DNA from: Acidobacteria bacterium UBA2999
GTDB taxonomy: Bacteria > Acidobacteriota > Vicinamibacteria > Vicinamibacterales > UBA2999
DNA length: 40,202 nucleotides
Direction of reading: 5' to 3'
Assembly (NCBI GenBank): GCA_002346475.1
Contig: DDZV01000040.1
Location: 60,892-101,093 of the forward strand
The notes under the pieces were generated by a model. It ran no database searches, was not told the origin of the DNA, and saw nothing but the letters and a program-made list of their open reading frames with translations. Below are positions 7,141 to 16,529 of the stretch, one piece after another. Each line of letters opens with the position of its first letter. Within the stretch, counting starts at the first letter, position 1. A program made the translations under genes and the position numbers.

Positions 7141-9804
7141 GTGCCTAAGACTGGTCTCAATATAAAACTTCGTCTTTTCCAACTTCTGCTGATTGGTGTC
7201 CTAGTTTTACTCGGAATACGACAGGCACCTAGTCAAGTTCGACCTGTGTATAGCTTAGGTGCGGCTGGACTTAGTCAGGCACTTCTTCGGTTACAAACAA
7301 CCGCTAGTGCTTTACACACCGGAGCACACCCTGATGATGAGGACTCTGCCTTCATTGCTCGTACAGCGCGTGGAGACCATGCACGAGTCGGTTACCTCTC
7401 ACTAAATAGAGGTGAAGGTGGCCAAAATATTATTGGACCTGAACTTGCTGAGGCTCTAGGCATAATCCGTACTGAAGAATTACTACAAGCACGCCAGCTC
7501 GATGGCGGATTACAATTTTTTACTCGTGCTATTGATTATGGGTTTTCAAAAACAAGGGCCGAAGCTTCTATTAAATGGGATGAACAGGCGTTACTAGAAG
7601 ATTTGGTTCGAGTAATTCGAATATTTCGCCCATTGGTTGTGTACTCCAGGTTTACTGGTACACCGATGGACGGTCATGGACACCATCAACTCGCAGGATA
7701 TCTAACCCCGCTTGCAGTCGAAGCAGCTGCAGACCAAACTCAATTCTCAGAACAAATCTCCAAAGGGTTACAACCTTGGCGAGTCAAAAAACTGTATAGC
7801 GGTGTTGGTTTCAGGCCAGATCCAGAAAACTTGCCAACGCTCCATGTACAAACGGGGGATATCAATCCTGTTATCGGCCGCACCTATAGCGAAATCGCTA
7901 ATGAAGGCCGAAGCCAGCATAAATCCCAAAGGATGGGTGTTATTGAAACACGCGGTCCACGACAATCAGCTCTAAAACTAATAAAAAGTCTCGTTCCAAC
8001 CCCGGAAACCGAAACGAGCGTGTTTGACGGTATTGATACCACGGTAACTGGTATCTCGGTACTGGCTGGACTTCCAGGAGATACATTACAGAATGAATTG
8101 CAGGAGATAGAAGAAGTGGCCAACCTGGCTGTCAGTAGCTACAACCCCCTGGACCCAGGTGCTCTTGTATCAATATTAACAACTGGACTTCAAAAAACTC
8201 GCTTAGCTCGTCAATCTTTAAAACGCATGGATCTAACAGACACAGTACGGGAAGAGGCTGATTTTTTACTGAATATCAAAGAAACCGATTTCAGGAAGGC
8301 GCTTATTCAAGCTGGGCAGGTAGTTATCGATCCACTCATCGAACAAGAGATCTTGTCACCGGGCGAGTCTACTAGCATTACCGTTAGGACTTTCTTGCCT
8401 CCTAACAGTCCATTTAAGATCGTCAGTACTGTTATAGAGGCACCGAAAGACTGGAGTGTAAGCTTATCAAACAAGCCAATTGCAAACACAAACGATAGTC
8501 CTTTTAGTAGATTTTTCACAGAGATCCCTTCCCATGCTGATCAGTACACCGTAGCAGTGCCAACTGATGCCCCTCCAACACAACCATACTTTCTTGAATT
8601 ACCTAGAAACGGTGACCGCTATCAACTACGCGATCAAACACAAACTGGAATGCCTTTTAGTCCTCCTATTCTCCAAAGCATCGTAACTTTAGAGGTTGGT
8701 GGCATACAGGTAAAGGTGTCTAAACCAGTACAGTACCGTTTTGCAGACAGTGTACGGGGTGAATTAAGACGACTGCCGATGGTAGTCCCAGCTGTAGTTG
8801 TAGGACTCAACTCGAAACTCCTGATCGTGCCTCTTGAAGGTTCTCCCAACGAACAGGAAATGACCATAAGGGTGAAAAGTTTTACAAAACAGCCTGTCGC
8901 CGGCACACTCAACCTGAAGCTTCCAAAAGGTTGGGAAGCAATACCAGCAAACGAAAAATTCTATCTACAATCAAAAGGTGAACAAACTTCAGTAACATTT
9001 CTAGTTCGAGCACCTGTCTCACGGATATCAGGATCTTTTTCAATTACAGCCGAGGCAAAGATTAAACAAGCTACGTATAAGCATGACCTTCAGGTCGTCG
9101 AATATCCACATATTCAAACACACCGAATTTACTGGCCGGCAAAAGCTACTGCAGAAGTTATCAATCTTGAAGTAGCACAGGTCAAAGTTGGCTACATCAT
9201 GGGCAGTGGAGATCAAATTCCAGAGGCACTAAGCCGCATGGGAATCAATGTGACAATGCTTGATGAGAATTTTCTGATTTCTGGGAATCTTTCTACCTTT
9301 GACACCATAGTTGTAGGCGTGCGTGCGTCAGAAGCCAGATCAGACTTTGTTGCAAATCACAAACGCCTTATGGAATATGTAAATAATGGCGGGAACCTGA
9401 TTGTCCAGTATCAGCAAACCAACTATGTGTCTGAAAATCTCCCTCCTTTCCCAGCTAAAATGCGCAGCCGTGTGACCGATGAAACAGCACCAGTACAAAT
9501 TCTAGCGCCTGATCATCAGGTGTTTACATTTCCTAATCACATCACTTCAGAAGACTTTGACGGTTGGATACAGGAACGCAACCTCTACGCTTTCACGACT
9601 TTTGATGAACGGTACAGGCCTCTCCTACAAACAGCGGACCCTGGAGAAAATCCCCAGCAGGGTGGTCAAGTCTATGCAAAAATTGGCAAAGGTCATTACA
9701 TCTACACTGCTTACGCGTGGTTCCGTCAGTTGCCTGCTGGTGTACCTGGTGCATATCGGATGTTTGCTAATCTGATTAGTCTTCCTAAAGCACCACAGCC
9801 TTAA
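7141..9804 (+). CDS. PIG-L family deacetylase-like exported protein with large C-terminal extension
   Basis: An 887-residue protein with an N-terminal hydrophobic signal or anchor (about residues 10-32), then a PIG-L/LmbE domain. That domain shows the zinc motif AHPDDE (His63, Asp65, Asp66) and the later HGHHQ motif (His179-His182). This family removes N-acetyl groups from amino sugars such as GlcNAc-PI or mycothiol precursors; the substrate here is unknown. The middle (about 400-670) is beta-rich, resembling NPCBM-associated/NEW3-type Ig-like modules. The region from about residue 681 (VKVGYIMGSGDQIPEAL) looks like a Rossmann or glutamine-amidotransferase-like fold (YVNNGGNLIVQY). Start is GTG 7141, with TATCCT 6 nt upstream and no Shine-Dalgarno. 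Confidence 0.85.
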   Translation: MPKTGLNIKLRLFQLLLIGVLVLLGIRQAPSQVRPVYSLGAAGLSQALLRLQTTASALHTGAHPDDEDSAFIARTARGDHARVGYLSLNRGEGGQNIIGPELAEALGIIRTEELLQARQLDGGLQFFTRAIDYGFSKTRAEASIKWDEQALLEDLVRVIRIFRPLVVYSRFTGTPMDGHGHHQLAGYLTPLAVEAAADQTQFSEQISKGLQPWRVKKLYSGVGFRPDPENLPTLHVQTGDINPVIGRTYSEIANEGRSQHKSQRMGVIETRGPRQSALKLIKSLVPTPETETSVFDGIDTTVTGISVLAGLPGDTLQNELQEIEEVANLAVSSYNPLDPGALVSILTTGLQKTRLARQSLKRMDLTDTVREEADFLLNIKETDFRKALIQAGQVVIDPLIEQEILSPGESTSITVRTFLPPNSPFKIVSTVIEAPKDWSVSLSNKPIANTNDSPFSRFFTEIPSHADQYTVAVPTDAPPTQPYFLELPRNGDRYQLRDQTQTGMPFSPPILQSIVTLEVGGIQVKVSKPVQYRFADSVRGELRRLPMVVPAVVVGLNSKLLIVPLEGSPNEQEMTIRVKSFTKQPVAGTLNLKLPKGWEAIPANEKFYLQSKGEQTSVTFLVRAPVSRISGSFSITAEAKIKQATYKHDLQVVEYPHIQTHRIYWPAKATAEVINLEVAQVKVGYIMGSGDQIPEALSRMGINVTMLDENFLISGNLSTFDTIVVGVRASEARSDFVANHKRLMEYVNNGGNLIVQYQQTNYVSENLPPFPAKMRSRVTDETAPVQILAPDHQVFTFPNHITSEDFDGWIQERNLYAFTTFDERYRPLLQTADPGENPQQGGQVYAKIGKGHYIYTAYAWFRQLPAGVPGAYRMFANLISLPKAPQP

Positions 9805-9809
9805 TTTTT

Positions 9810-10940
9810 TTAATTTTTTGCATCGCTAGCACCCAAAACACTCCACGCCTTAGCGGCAGCAATACGCGCTGAAATTGGTGGATGTGTATAAAACAATAAC
9901 TGTACAAGCCTTGAGGGCCTTTCATCTGCAAGATTCTGCATGCTTAAACGTTTCATTGTACTAATGAAAGCCTGAGTATTGCTTGTCATTTCTAAAGCGT
10001 AATGATCAGCACGACGTTCATGTAAACGTGAGAGCGCATTAACAATGGGAACAAAAAGTAACGACACAGTTATTCCAGCCATCACAACTATAGGAAGACC
10101 TGCAATATCTGCTTTCCCGGAAAGCTGTAAAAAAGGAATAGCCGCAGTGAGAACACGATCGCCTAGATAACAACCGGCTCCAATAAATACACTTTCAAGA
10201 ATAATTCCTTTCCAAATGTCGTGATGCACGTGATGAGCAAGCTCATGTGCAAGTATCACTTCAATCTCGTCATCAGAATGATTTGCTAACAAGGTGTCAG
10301 ACAACAAGATACGTTTTGTTTGTCCAATGCCCACAAGAAGTGCATTTGCTTTGCGAGTTTGATCGCTTAAACGCCATTCGAAAATACCAAGGACAGGTGC
10401 CCCGGTCTTTTGTGCTAATGCTACTAGTCGTTCACGTAACAACGGTCGATCAAGTGGTTTGATGTCGTAGAACAAGGGAATAAGAAAAACAGGAGCGACC
10501 TGGATCAGACCGATTAATACAATTATTAAACTGACTGTTGCAAAAACCCACCAGAACTCTGGCATCAAGAGAATGAGATGCCAAATAAAAATAGCGAAGA
10601 TAGCAACAAAGATAAGGGAAAGCATCCCTGATTTGAACTGACCAAACCACCAGTATCCATAACTTTGAGTGGACAAACCGTACCGCCGCTCGAGCGTAAC
10701 ACCCTCATAAAAAGCTAACGGCAAACGTACAATTTCCAAAAATAAACTGAGTCCAACGACATAGACAATAATGGTAAGAGTGAACGAACCCCCAGCAAGC
10801 ATGCTGCTAATGTCACGTAATAGAACAGAAAAACCCGTTGCAATAACTAGCAGGAGAACTAAAACTCGCACAACCGAACTTAGCAATAATGCACGTCGTT
10901 TGAGGCGATGGTAACGAGCAGCCCGATCTTCGTTTGCCAC
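9810..10940 (-). CDS. M48 family integral membrane zinc metallopeptidase (Ste24-like)
   Basis: A 376-residue multi-pass membrane protein. Helices lie near residues 15-40, 48-75, 105-155 and around 250-300. The zinc site is HELAHHVHHD (His232, Glu233, His236), with the third ligand Glu308 in HERRADHYAL. The HELAHHVHHDIWKGI context is closer to Ste24/CAAX-type M48A peptidases than to short HtpX. In bacteria, such enzymes act in membrane-protein quality control. The start is GTG at 10940. Its stop lies 5 bp from the converging PIG-L gene across a T-rich stretch without a hairpin. Confidence 0.9.
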   Translation of the reverse strand: MANEDRAARYHRLKRRALLLSSVVRVLVLLLVIATGFSVLLRDISSMLAGGSFTLTIIVYVVGLSLFLEIVRLPLAFYEGVTLERRYGLSTQSYGYWWFGQFKSGMLSLIFVAIFAIFIWHLILLMPEFWWVFATVSLIIVLIGLIQVAPVFLIPLFYDIKPLDRPLLRERLVALAQKTGAPVLGIFEWRLSDQTRKANALLVGIGQTKRILLSDTLLANHSDDEIEVILAHELAHHVHHDIWKGIILESVFIGAGCYLGDRVLTAAIPFLQLSGKADIAGLPIVVMAGITVSLLFVPIVNALSRLHERRADHYALEMTSNTQAFISTMKRLSMQNLADERPSRLVQLLFYTHPPISARIAAAKAWSVLGASDAKN

Positions 10941-11032
10941 GTTAAATGTTTACGTGGATAAAAGCCACATGAGAAAACTTTCCTGTCTGAAAGGTAGGGT
11001 TTGAGTAAACACAGTTTACACGCTAAAAATGT

Positions 11033-14000
11033 CTAGTTTAAGTCAACTGAGATTAACTTTGAGACTCCAGGCTCTTCCATAGTAACTCCGTATAAACGGT
11101 CCGCGATTTCCATAGTGCGACGGTTATGAGTAATAAGAATGAACTGCGTACGATCCAACATGCCCTGTAACATCTCAACAAATCGAGATACATTCGCATC
11201 ATCCAACGGTGCATCAATTTCATCAAGCAAACAAAAAGGACTTGGCTTATATTTAAAAATGGCAAACATAAGTGCAATCGCAGTTAAGGCCTTCTCACCT
11301 CCAGATAGGAGTTGCACACTCTGAAGTCGCTTACCAGGTGGAGACGCTACGATATCGATACCACTCTCAAGTGGATCATTTTCATCGAGTAAAGCTAAAC
11401 CTGCACGCCCACCTCCAAACAGAGTGCTAAATGTTTCTTGAAAATTAGACTGAATCGCCGAAAAGGCTTCTAGGAAACGGGTTGTCGTTGTTTCATCGAT
11501 CCTCTTAATTGCCTCAGTTGTTTGTGCAATTGAGTCAACAAGGTCCTGTCGTTGCGTGGTCAAAAATTCGTGACGTGTTTCTAACTCATCGAACTGCTCA
11601 ACGGCCATCATATTGACTGGTCCTAATCGTTCAATCTTGCGACGAAGGACAGCAATAGCATCCTCGACACCTATTGACGCCGAAGACGATTGCTCCACTT
11701 CGTCACTAGTTTCGGCTTCATTTTCATCTGATTCTGAATCATGTCCCTCTGGAATGACTATGATCCCTTCTGGAGCAACCCTGCCCGTTGCTTCAATCTT
11801 GTCAACTTCAACAATTACCTTGTCAAGGGTTAGTTGAACAGAATCGATACAAGATTGTGCTAAGTGATCGAGGTCAGCTGAACACTTAGTCCGTAAAATT
11901 TCAAGATCTGTAACCTTTGTGCGTAATTCGTCTAAATCTTGACGAGCAGTTCGGATCGTAGTGTCCTGGGCTTCAACCTTGGCACGAAGTAAAAGAGCCC
12001 CTTCATCAGCCGTCCGAAGGGTTACTTGAGACTCTTCAAGTTCAATGACATCTTTATCAAGCTGCTGTTCATCATCTGCAATTGATTGTAAAAGCTGCTT
12101 GTTTTTTAATTGGGTCTGCCCAAGCTCCTCTTTGTGTGCAGCTAGACGTGCTTCAAGTTCTCTTGACCCTTCTTGCAGTCGATCTGCCTCGGTTGAGAGA
12201 CCAGATGCCCGCTCAAGCAACCCAGAAAGTTTTGTTTCAAGAACAGCAGCTTCTTTTTCAAGTGCATGCTGTTCAACTACAAGGTCAGAAATTGAAATAT
12301 TTGTTTTCTTAATTATTTCTTCCAGTCTCTCTGTTTCTTTAATAAGTTTCGCTAGTACTTCCCGCGCAGACTGAACACTTGCCCTGATTTCTTTAATCTC
12401 ACGTTTCGTTTGCAGAATTCCTCGTGACTCTCCCTTAACGCCACCAGTCAACAAGCGTGCACCTCTGAAAACGTCCCCGTCAAGGGTTGCGACAGGTGCA
12501 TTGGTCTGAGAAGAAATCTTCATTGCCTGCTCAAAGCTTTCAGCAATATATGCTTCTGGTATTAATTCCTTAAGAATCAAAGCGTGCGGACCAGAAATTT
12601 TTAAAACATCTGAAACAGGTAATACCCCAGAAATCTGTAGAGATTCCCTAACTTGAGCATCGTTCTTGGCTTTTGCATCTATTACTACGAATCCACACCT
12701 TCCAGCATTTTTCTCTCGAGCAAGTGCCAATCCAGCTACAGCGTGATCATAATTTTTCACGATGACGTACTGTAAAAGTTCGCCAAGACAAGCCTCAACC
12801 GCGCGTTCATATTGCCCATCTGTCTCAAGGTAATCAGCAATAGCTCCTTGCTGGCCAATATCCACATCTCCCTGGACAAGAAGCATCCTCGCAGCATCAC
12901 TAAATCCAACACGACTAACTTCAAGTTCTTCCAGTGAAAGAAGACGCGCTTCTAAACCAGTAACTTTCTGATCACTCGCGCGCATCTTTTCCATACATTC
13001 TTCATGTGCTACCCGAGTAGTACAAAGTTGCGCTTCTTGTGTCGAACGCTTACTGGTGACGCTCACGATGGCTTCGCGTGCCTTTAAAACTGCCTCTTCA
13101 GTTTTATTACGTGTTCTTTCTGCTTCTTCTGTAGCAGATTTACTTGATTCAATAGAAACCCGCAAAGGTTCACGGCGAGACTCAAGTGCTAAGATCTCAT
13201 TGTTAATATCTGTCGCACGAGACTCTAAAGTTTCAATTTGATGACGGCTAAATTCCACTTGCTGCTGTCGCCTATTAATCTCAAGCTCGTAAGTATGGGA
13301 TTTTTTTCGAACTACAGTGGCCTCCTCATCAGCTTCAACCTGCTCGATGCGAAGACGGCTAAGTGTCGCTTCAACATCTGCCAAGTGCCCCGCAGAAACT
13401 GTTTCACGCTCACGTGCTTCCGCGACTCGCGCTTGGGCAGTTGCGATGCTCTCTGTCAACTCTTGGTGCCGACGTACAAACAAAACTTTTTCCCACCATC
13501 GAAGACCATCACGTAGTCGTCTATAGCGTCTAGCTCTAGCAGCCTGGCGTTTTAAGGCACTCCGCTGCTTTTCAACTTCAAAGACTATGTCGTCAATACG
13601 TGTGAGATTCTGTTGCGCAGCTTCTAACTTGAGCTCAGCTGCCCGACGACGAGATTTATATTTTGTAACTCCTGCAGCTTCTTCGATTAGCTGACGCCTG
13701 TCCGTCGGACGAGAGCTCAAGATCATTCCGATCTTCCCTTGCTCAATAATCGCGTACGCTTTCGCGCCAAGGCCCGTATCCATCAAAAGCTCATGGATAT
13801 CTCTGAGGCGACAGATCTCTCCGTCGATCAGATATTCACTCTCACCAGAACGATACAGGCGCCGCGTTACATCTACGTCTCGCGTCAACTGCTTGGACCG
13901 TATTGAACCTAAAGCATGTCCATTGCCGTTTCCGTTAATAGATCCCGCTAAAAGATCACCAGATGGGTGGGGAATGGTCTCATCAGTAAGTTCAGGCTTT

Positions 14001-14272
14001 GGTACGCCTGGTAAATCTCGTAGGCGAAGACTTACTTCGGCTGTTGACCCAGGTCTCCGAGCGTCACTACCACTAAAAATGACATCATCCATCCTGTTGC
14101 CACGAAGGCTTTTCGCACTCTGCTCGCCAAGCACCCAAGTAATCGCATCAGCAAGATTACTTTTACCGCAACCGTTTGGACCAACAATAGCAGTCACACC
14201 AGTATCGAAGGCTAGCTCCGATCTGTCGGAGAATGATTTAAAACCTGAAATTTTAAGGCGTTCAAGACGCAT
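11033..14272 (-). CDS. smc: Chromosome segregation ATPase SMC
   Basis: SMC dimers with kleisin partners load onto DNA and compact and segregate chromosomes. The 1079-residue protein has an N-terminal head with Walker A GPNGCGKSN (about residue 32) and a coiled-coil arm. A hinge domain spans about residues 455-610 (QGAIADYL through LLTGGVKGESRG). The return coil leads to a C-terminal head with signature LSGGEKALTAIA (about 987) and Walker B FCLLDEIDAP (about 1012). It is rather shorter than the usual 1150-1200 residues. Two low-complexity insertions are visible: a Gly/Asn-rich one in the N-head (about 87-127) and an acidic Ser/Glu-rich one near 839-861. ATG 14272 is preceded by AAGGGG. scpA and scpB are not in the window. 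Confidence 0.96.
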   Translation of the reverse strand: MRLERLKISGFKSFSDRSELAFDTGVTAIVGPNGCGKSNLADAITWVLGEQSAKSLRGNRMDDVIFSGSDARRPGSTAEVSLRLRDLPGVPKPELTDETIPHPSGDLLAGSINGNGNGHALGSIRSKQLTRDVDVTRRLYRSGESEYLIDGEICRLRDIHELLMDTGLGAKAYAIIEQGKIGMILSSRPTDRRQLIEEAAGVTKYKSRRRAAELKLEAAQQNLTRIDDIVFEVEKQRSALKRQAARARRYRRLRDGLRWWEKVLFVRRHQELTESIATAQARVAEARERETVSAGHLADVEATLSRLRIEQVEADEEATVVRKKSHTYELEINRRQQQVEFSRHQIETLESRATDINNEILALESRREPLRVSIESSKSATEEAERTRNKTEEAVLKAREAIVSVTSKRSTQEAQLCTTRVAHEECMEKMRASDQKVTGLEARLLSLEELEVSRVGFSDAARMLLVQGDVDIGQQGAIADYLETDGQYERAVEACLGELLQYVIVKNYDHAVAGLALAREKNAGRCGFVVIDAKAKNDAQVRESLQISGVLPVSDVLKISGPHALILKELIPEAYIAESFEQAMKISSQTNAPVATLDGDVFRGARLLTGGVKGESRGILQTKREIKEIRASVQSAREVLAKLIKETERLEEIIKKTNISISDLVVEQHALEKEAAVLETKLSGLLERASGLSTEADRLQEGSRELEARLAAHKEELGQTQLKNKQLLQSIADDEQQLDKDVIELEESQVTLRTADEGALLLRAKVEAQDTTIRTARQDLDELRTKVTDLEILRTKCSADLDHLAQSCIDSVQLTLDKVIVEVDKIEATGRVAPEGIIVIPEGHDSESDENEAETSDEVEQSSSASIGVEDAIAVLRRKIERLGPVNMMAVEQFDELETRHEFLTTQRQDLVDSIAQTTEAIKRIDETTTTRFLEAFSAIQSNFQETFSTLFGGGRAGLALLDENDPLESGIDIVASPPGKRLQSVQLLSGGEKALTAIALMFAIFKYKPSPFCLLDEIDAPLDDANVSRFVEMLQGMLDRTQFILITHNRRTMEIADRLYGVTMEEPGVSKLISVDLN

Positions 14273-14455
14273 GTCTTACCCCTTGACTTCCTAGAACAGG
14301 GTTCCGACCAACCCACTCACCAGACGGCTGGAACGTCAGGAAGCAACATTGGCAGATTCTTAGTGTGGGTCAGTCTAACAAGCCCAACTTCTAGTGGCAA
14401 GGGGTAGATTACACCACTATATTTAGGGCTTTAGCACCAAATGAAAGAGATGCTG

Positions 14456-16072
14456 TTATTGTCGGTTTATGTTGGTTTCACTCCCTAAATCAGCAAGTTG
14501 ACGGGCCTCTGGAAATAATCCAAGCGCATAACTTATTTGAGGGTCAACCTCAAATAGTCTCCGTCTTGCGTGACTACTGCTAAAAAGGTCAACATCAATC
14601 TGGTATCGAATCATTGCACGGATGAATTCAAGATCGCCTTGCCAGGCATCCTCATCAATCACAACTTCTCGACTGATAACATGTTCGCGGAATTTATCTA
14701 ACATTACTTGATCAACAAGGAAATCTGACCTGAGTTCCTGGTGATTCTTTCCCGGTGGAATACGCATATCGCCTTTGCGTACAAACTGCTGTGCAAACGT
14801 GATAAACAACTGGCGCCCCCACAATAGCCTAGAAAAACTAGAGGGACTAAATCCATTAAATGGACCATCAAACCGTTGGTCTGGTTCAATACCACCTCCG
14901 CTGTAAACCTTTCGGCCACCAGAGGTGTACTTTAGGTCCTCAAAACGATATACCCGGTCAGGTTCTTGTGCTCTCTGGTTATAAGTTAAATATTCGTCAA
15001 AAGTACCATCCCAGGGTCGTTGGATCAATCGTCCGCTAGGCGTGTAATAACGGGCCGTTGTTACTGCAAGACCAGCTCCCTGGCTCACTCTGTATACGGA
15101 CTGTACTAAAGCCTTCCCAAAAGTAGTCTCACCAACTATAAGAGCCCGATCATGATCCTGAAGAGCCCCTGATACGATTTCAGACGCACTAGCACTATTT
15201 CTATTAACCAAGACGATCATCGGCAGGTCAGTAAAGTCGCCATGTTCTCTCGCATGATAATCCTGATCAGAGTTGGAAACGCGACCTCTTGTATAAACAA
15301 TCAGGTTTCCACGGGGTAAAAACTGATTTGTAACCTTAATAGCTTGATCAAGTGGTCCACCAGGATTATTTCGAAGATCAAGCAATAAACGTTGCATGCC
15401 TTGAGACCTCAAATTTGACAAAGCAACGCCCACTTCTTGGTTGCTATTCTCAGCAAACGAGTCAAGGTAAAGGTACCCAGTCTGATCGTTCAGCATAAAT
15501 GACGCACGAACCGTCTTTAAATAGATTTCGTCTCTAGGAACCTCAAGTGGGATTAAATCATCGTAACCAAATCTTCGAATCGCAATACCAACAAATGTGC
15601 CCTTTGGGCCTTTTAAACGACTAACAGCCTGATCGCTAGTCCAGTCTTTTGTGTCATCCCCACTAATACGGGCAATAACATCGCCCCGGCGGAGACCCTT
15701 TAAATAAGCTGGGGAACCCTCGAACACGGACACAACCGTAATATCACCATCAACAACGGTAATGGTAATGCCCAGGCCATAGTAACGCCCCTCCTGACGT
15801 TCCCGCATCTGTGCATAGCTCTTAGGATCCATAAAACTAGAATGTGGATCGAGCGTTTGAAGCATTCCTGTAATTGCACTGTAAACCAAGCGTTCAGACT
15901 CAACAGGCACGACATAATTTCTTTCAATTGCCCGAAGCGCAGCTGTAAACACCTCATACTGCTCAGAAAGCCCCTCTTGAGTAGCCAGAGCACTATGGCC
16001 AAAAAACCCTCCTGCCAGAGCCAATAAAAGGACTGCAAGCATCGCCACTGATAAAAAGCGCTTTTTGTACAC
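14456..16072 (-). CDS. S41 family carboxy-terminal processing protease (CtpA/Prc-like)
   Basis: A 538-residue exported serine protease. An N-terminal signal or anchor spans about residues 5-30, followed by a helical region and a PDZ domain (about 98-180, GLGITITVVDGDITVVS). The catalytic core carries RNNPGG and SASASEIVSGALQD. By alignment with E. coli Tsp (Ser430/Asp441/Lys455), the catalytic residues are Ser295, Asp306 and Lys320 (TTFGKALVQ). Such enzymes trim or degrade periplasmic proteins from the C-terminus. The C-terminal 150 residues are an extension found in some Acidobacteria-type S41 proteins (inference). Start is GTG 16072, directly downstream of a good promoter with no room for a leader. 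Confidence 0.93.
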   Translation of the reverse strand: MYKKRFLSVAMLAVLLLALAGGFFGHSALATQEGLSEQYEVFTAALRAIERNYVVPVESERLVYSAITGMLQTLDPHSSFMDPKSYAQMRERQEGRYYGLGITITVVDGDITVVSVFEGSPAYLKGLRRGDVIARISGDDTKDWTSDQAVSRLKGPKGTFVGIAIRRFGYDDLIPLEVPRDEIYLKTVRASFMLNDQTGYLYLDSFAENSNQEVGVALSNLRSQGMQRLLLDLRNNPGGPLDQAIKVTNQFLPRGNLIVYTRGRVSNSDQDYHAREHGDFTDLPMIVLVNRNSASASEIVSGALQDHDRALIVGETTFGKALVQSVYRVSQGAGLAVTTARYYTPSGRLIQRPWDGTFDEYLTYNQRAQEPDRVYRFEDLKYTSGGRKVYSGGGIEPDQRFDGPFNGFSPSSFSRLLWGRQLFITFAQQFVRKGDMRIPPGKNHQELRSDFLVDQVMLDKFREHVISREVVIDEDAWQGDLEFIRAMIRYQIDVDLFSSSHARRRLFEVDPQISYALGLFPEARQLADLGSETNINRQ

Positions 16073-16078
16073 GTAGTA

Positions 16079-16107
16079 AATGTACCCTCGTTACCTTGAC
16101 CCGTCAA
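16079..16107 (-). promoter_or_regulatory. Sigma70-type promoter of the S41 protease gene (leaderless)
   Basis: On the - strand TTGACG (16102-16107) and TACATT (16079-16084) are separated by exactly 17 nt. The -10 hexamer is followed after 6 nt by the GTG start at 16072. Transcription would start at or within a base or two of the start codon. The -35 box directly abuts that of the divergent tatA promoter. Confidence 0.6.
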
Positions 16108-16124
16108 TTCCAGCTTTCTATAAT
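16096..16124 (+). promoter_or_regulatory. Sigma70-type promoter of the tatA-tatC-HEAT operon
   Basis: TTGACC (16096-16101), a 17-nt spacer and a perfect TATAAT (16119-16124). The predicted start near 16131 leaves a leader of about 74 nt before tatA, which has its own Shine-Dalgarno GGAG at 16196-16199. It is back to back with the S41 promoter; the abutting -35 boxes form the near-palindrome TTGACCCGTCAA at 16096-16107. Confidence 0.65.
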
Positions 16125-16204
16125 GCTTTGAATTACTTGCAGGGATTTACCTGCTAAAAACGGTGGCTCCGGTCCGTCTAAAATCTCAGGAGCCTGGAGT
16201 TAGT

Positions 16205-16519
16205 ATGTTTGGTCCAATAGGAATGCCAGAACTTATTATTATTCTGGTAATCGCGCTGATTGTTTTTGGACCGCGAAAGCTGCCCGATCTCGGCCGTTCT
16301 CTCGGCCGGAGCCTTAGCGAGTTCAAACGTGCTTCTAGTGAGCTCAGGTCTACGCTTGAAGATGAAATTCGAGTAGAAGAAAAACAAGACCAGCCCGGAA
16401 GCGCCTCAGCTAATACCACAGCGTCCACGTCGACTAGTTCCGAAACAAAAACAACATCCGAGTCGGCAACTTCGGACACATCGGCCAATCACACGCCGAA
16501 TGCCGGTACGGGCGCCTAG
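16205..16519 (+). CDS. tatA: Twin-arginine translocase subunit TatA
   Basis: TatA forms the pore-like assembly of the Tat system, which exports folded proteins. The ATG at 16205, preceded by GGAG 5 nt upstream, gives the classic start MFGPIGMPELIIIL. The open frame extends 14 codons further upstream (to 16163), but those residues precede the membrane helix and are not family-like. Features are one N-terminal transmembrane helix (residues about 6-21), the hinge FGPRKLPDLGRSLGRSL, an amphipathic helix and a long Ser/Thr-rich tail. Total length is 104 residues. No tatB is seen, so a single TatA may serve both roles. Confidence 0.95.
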   Translation: MFGPIGMPELIIILVIALIVFGPRKLPDLGRSLGRSLSEFKRASSELRSTLEDEIRVEEKQDQPGSASANTTASTSTSSETKTTSESATSDTSANHTPNAGTGA

Positions 16520-16529
16520 CTGATTTCAA

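Noticed and set aside
9802..9820. T-rich tract between the PIG-L and M48 stops as a terminator
   Set aside because: T-runs are present but no stem can be formed next to them.
13893..14294. 133-codon open frame antisense to the smc start
   Set aside because: A shadow of the conserved SMC head; no start signal and no recognisable protein features.
14273..14455. 183-bp gap between smc and the S41 gene, checked for RNA genes
   Set aside because: No tRNA-like cloverleaf, riboswitch-like pattern or strong promoter seen by eye.
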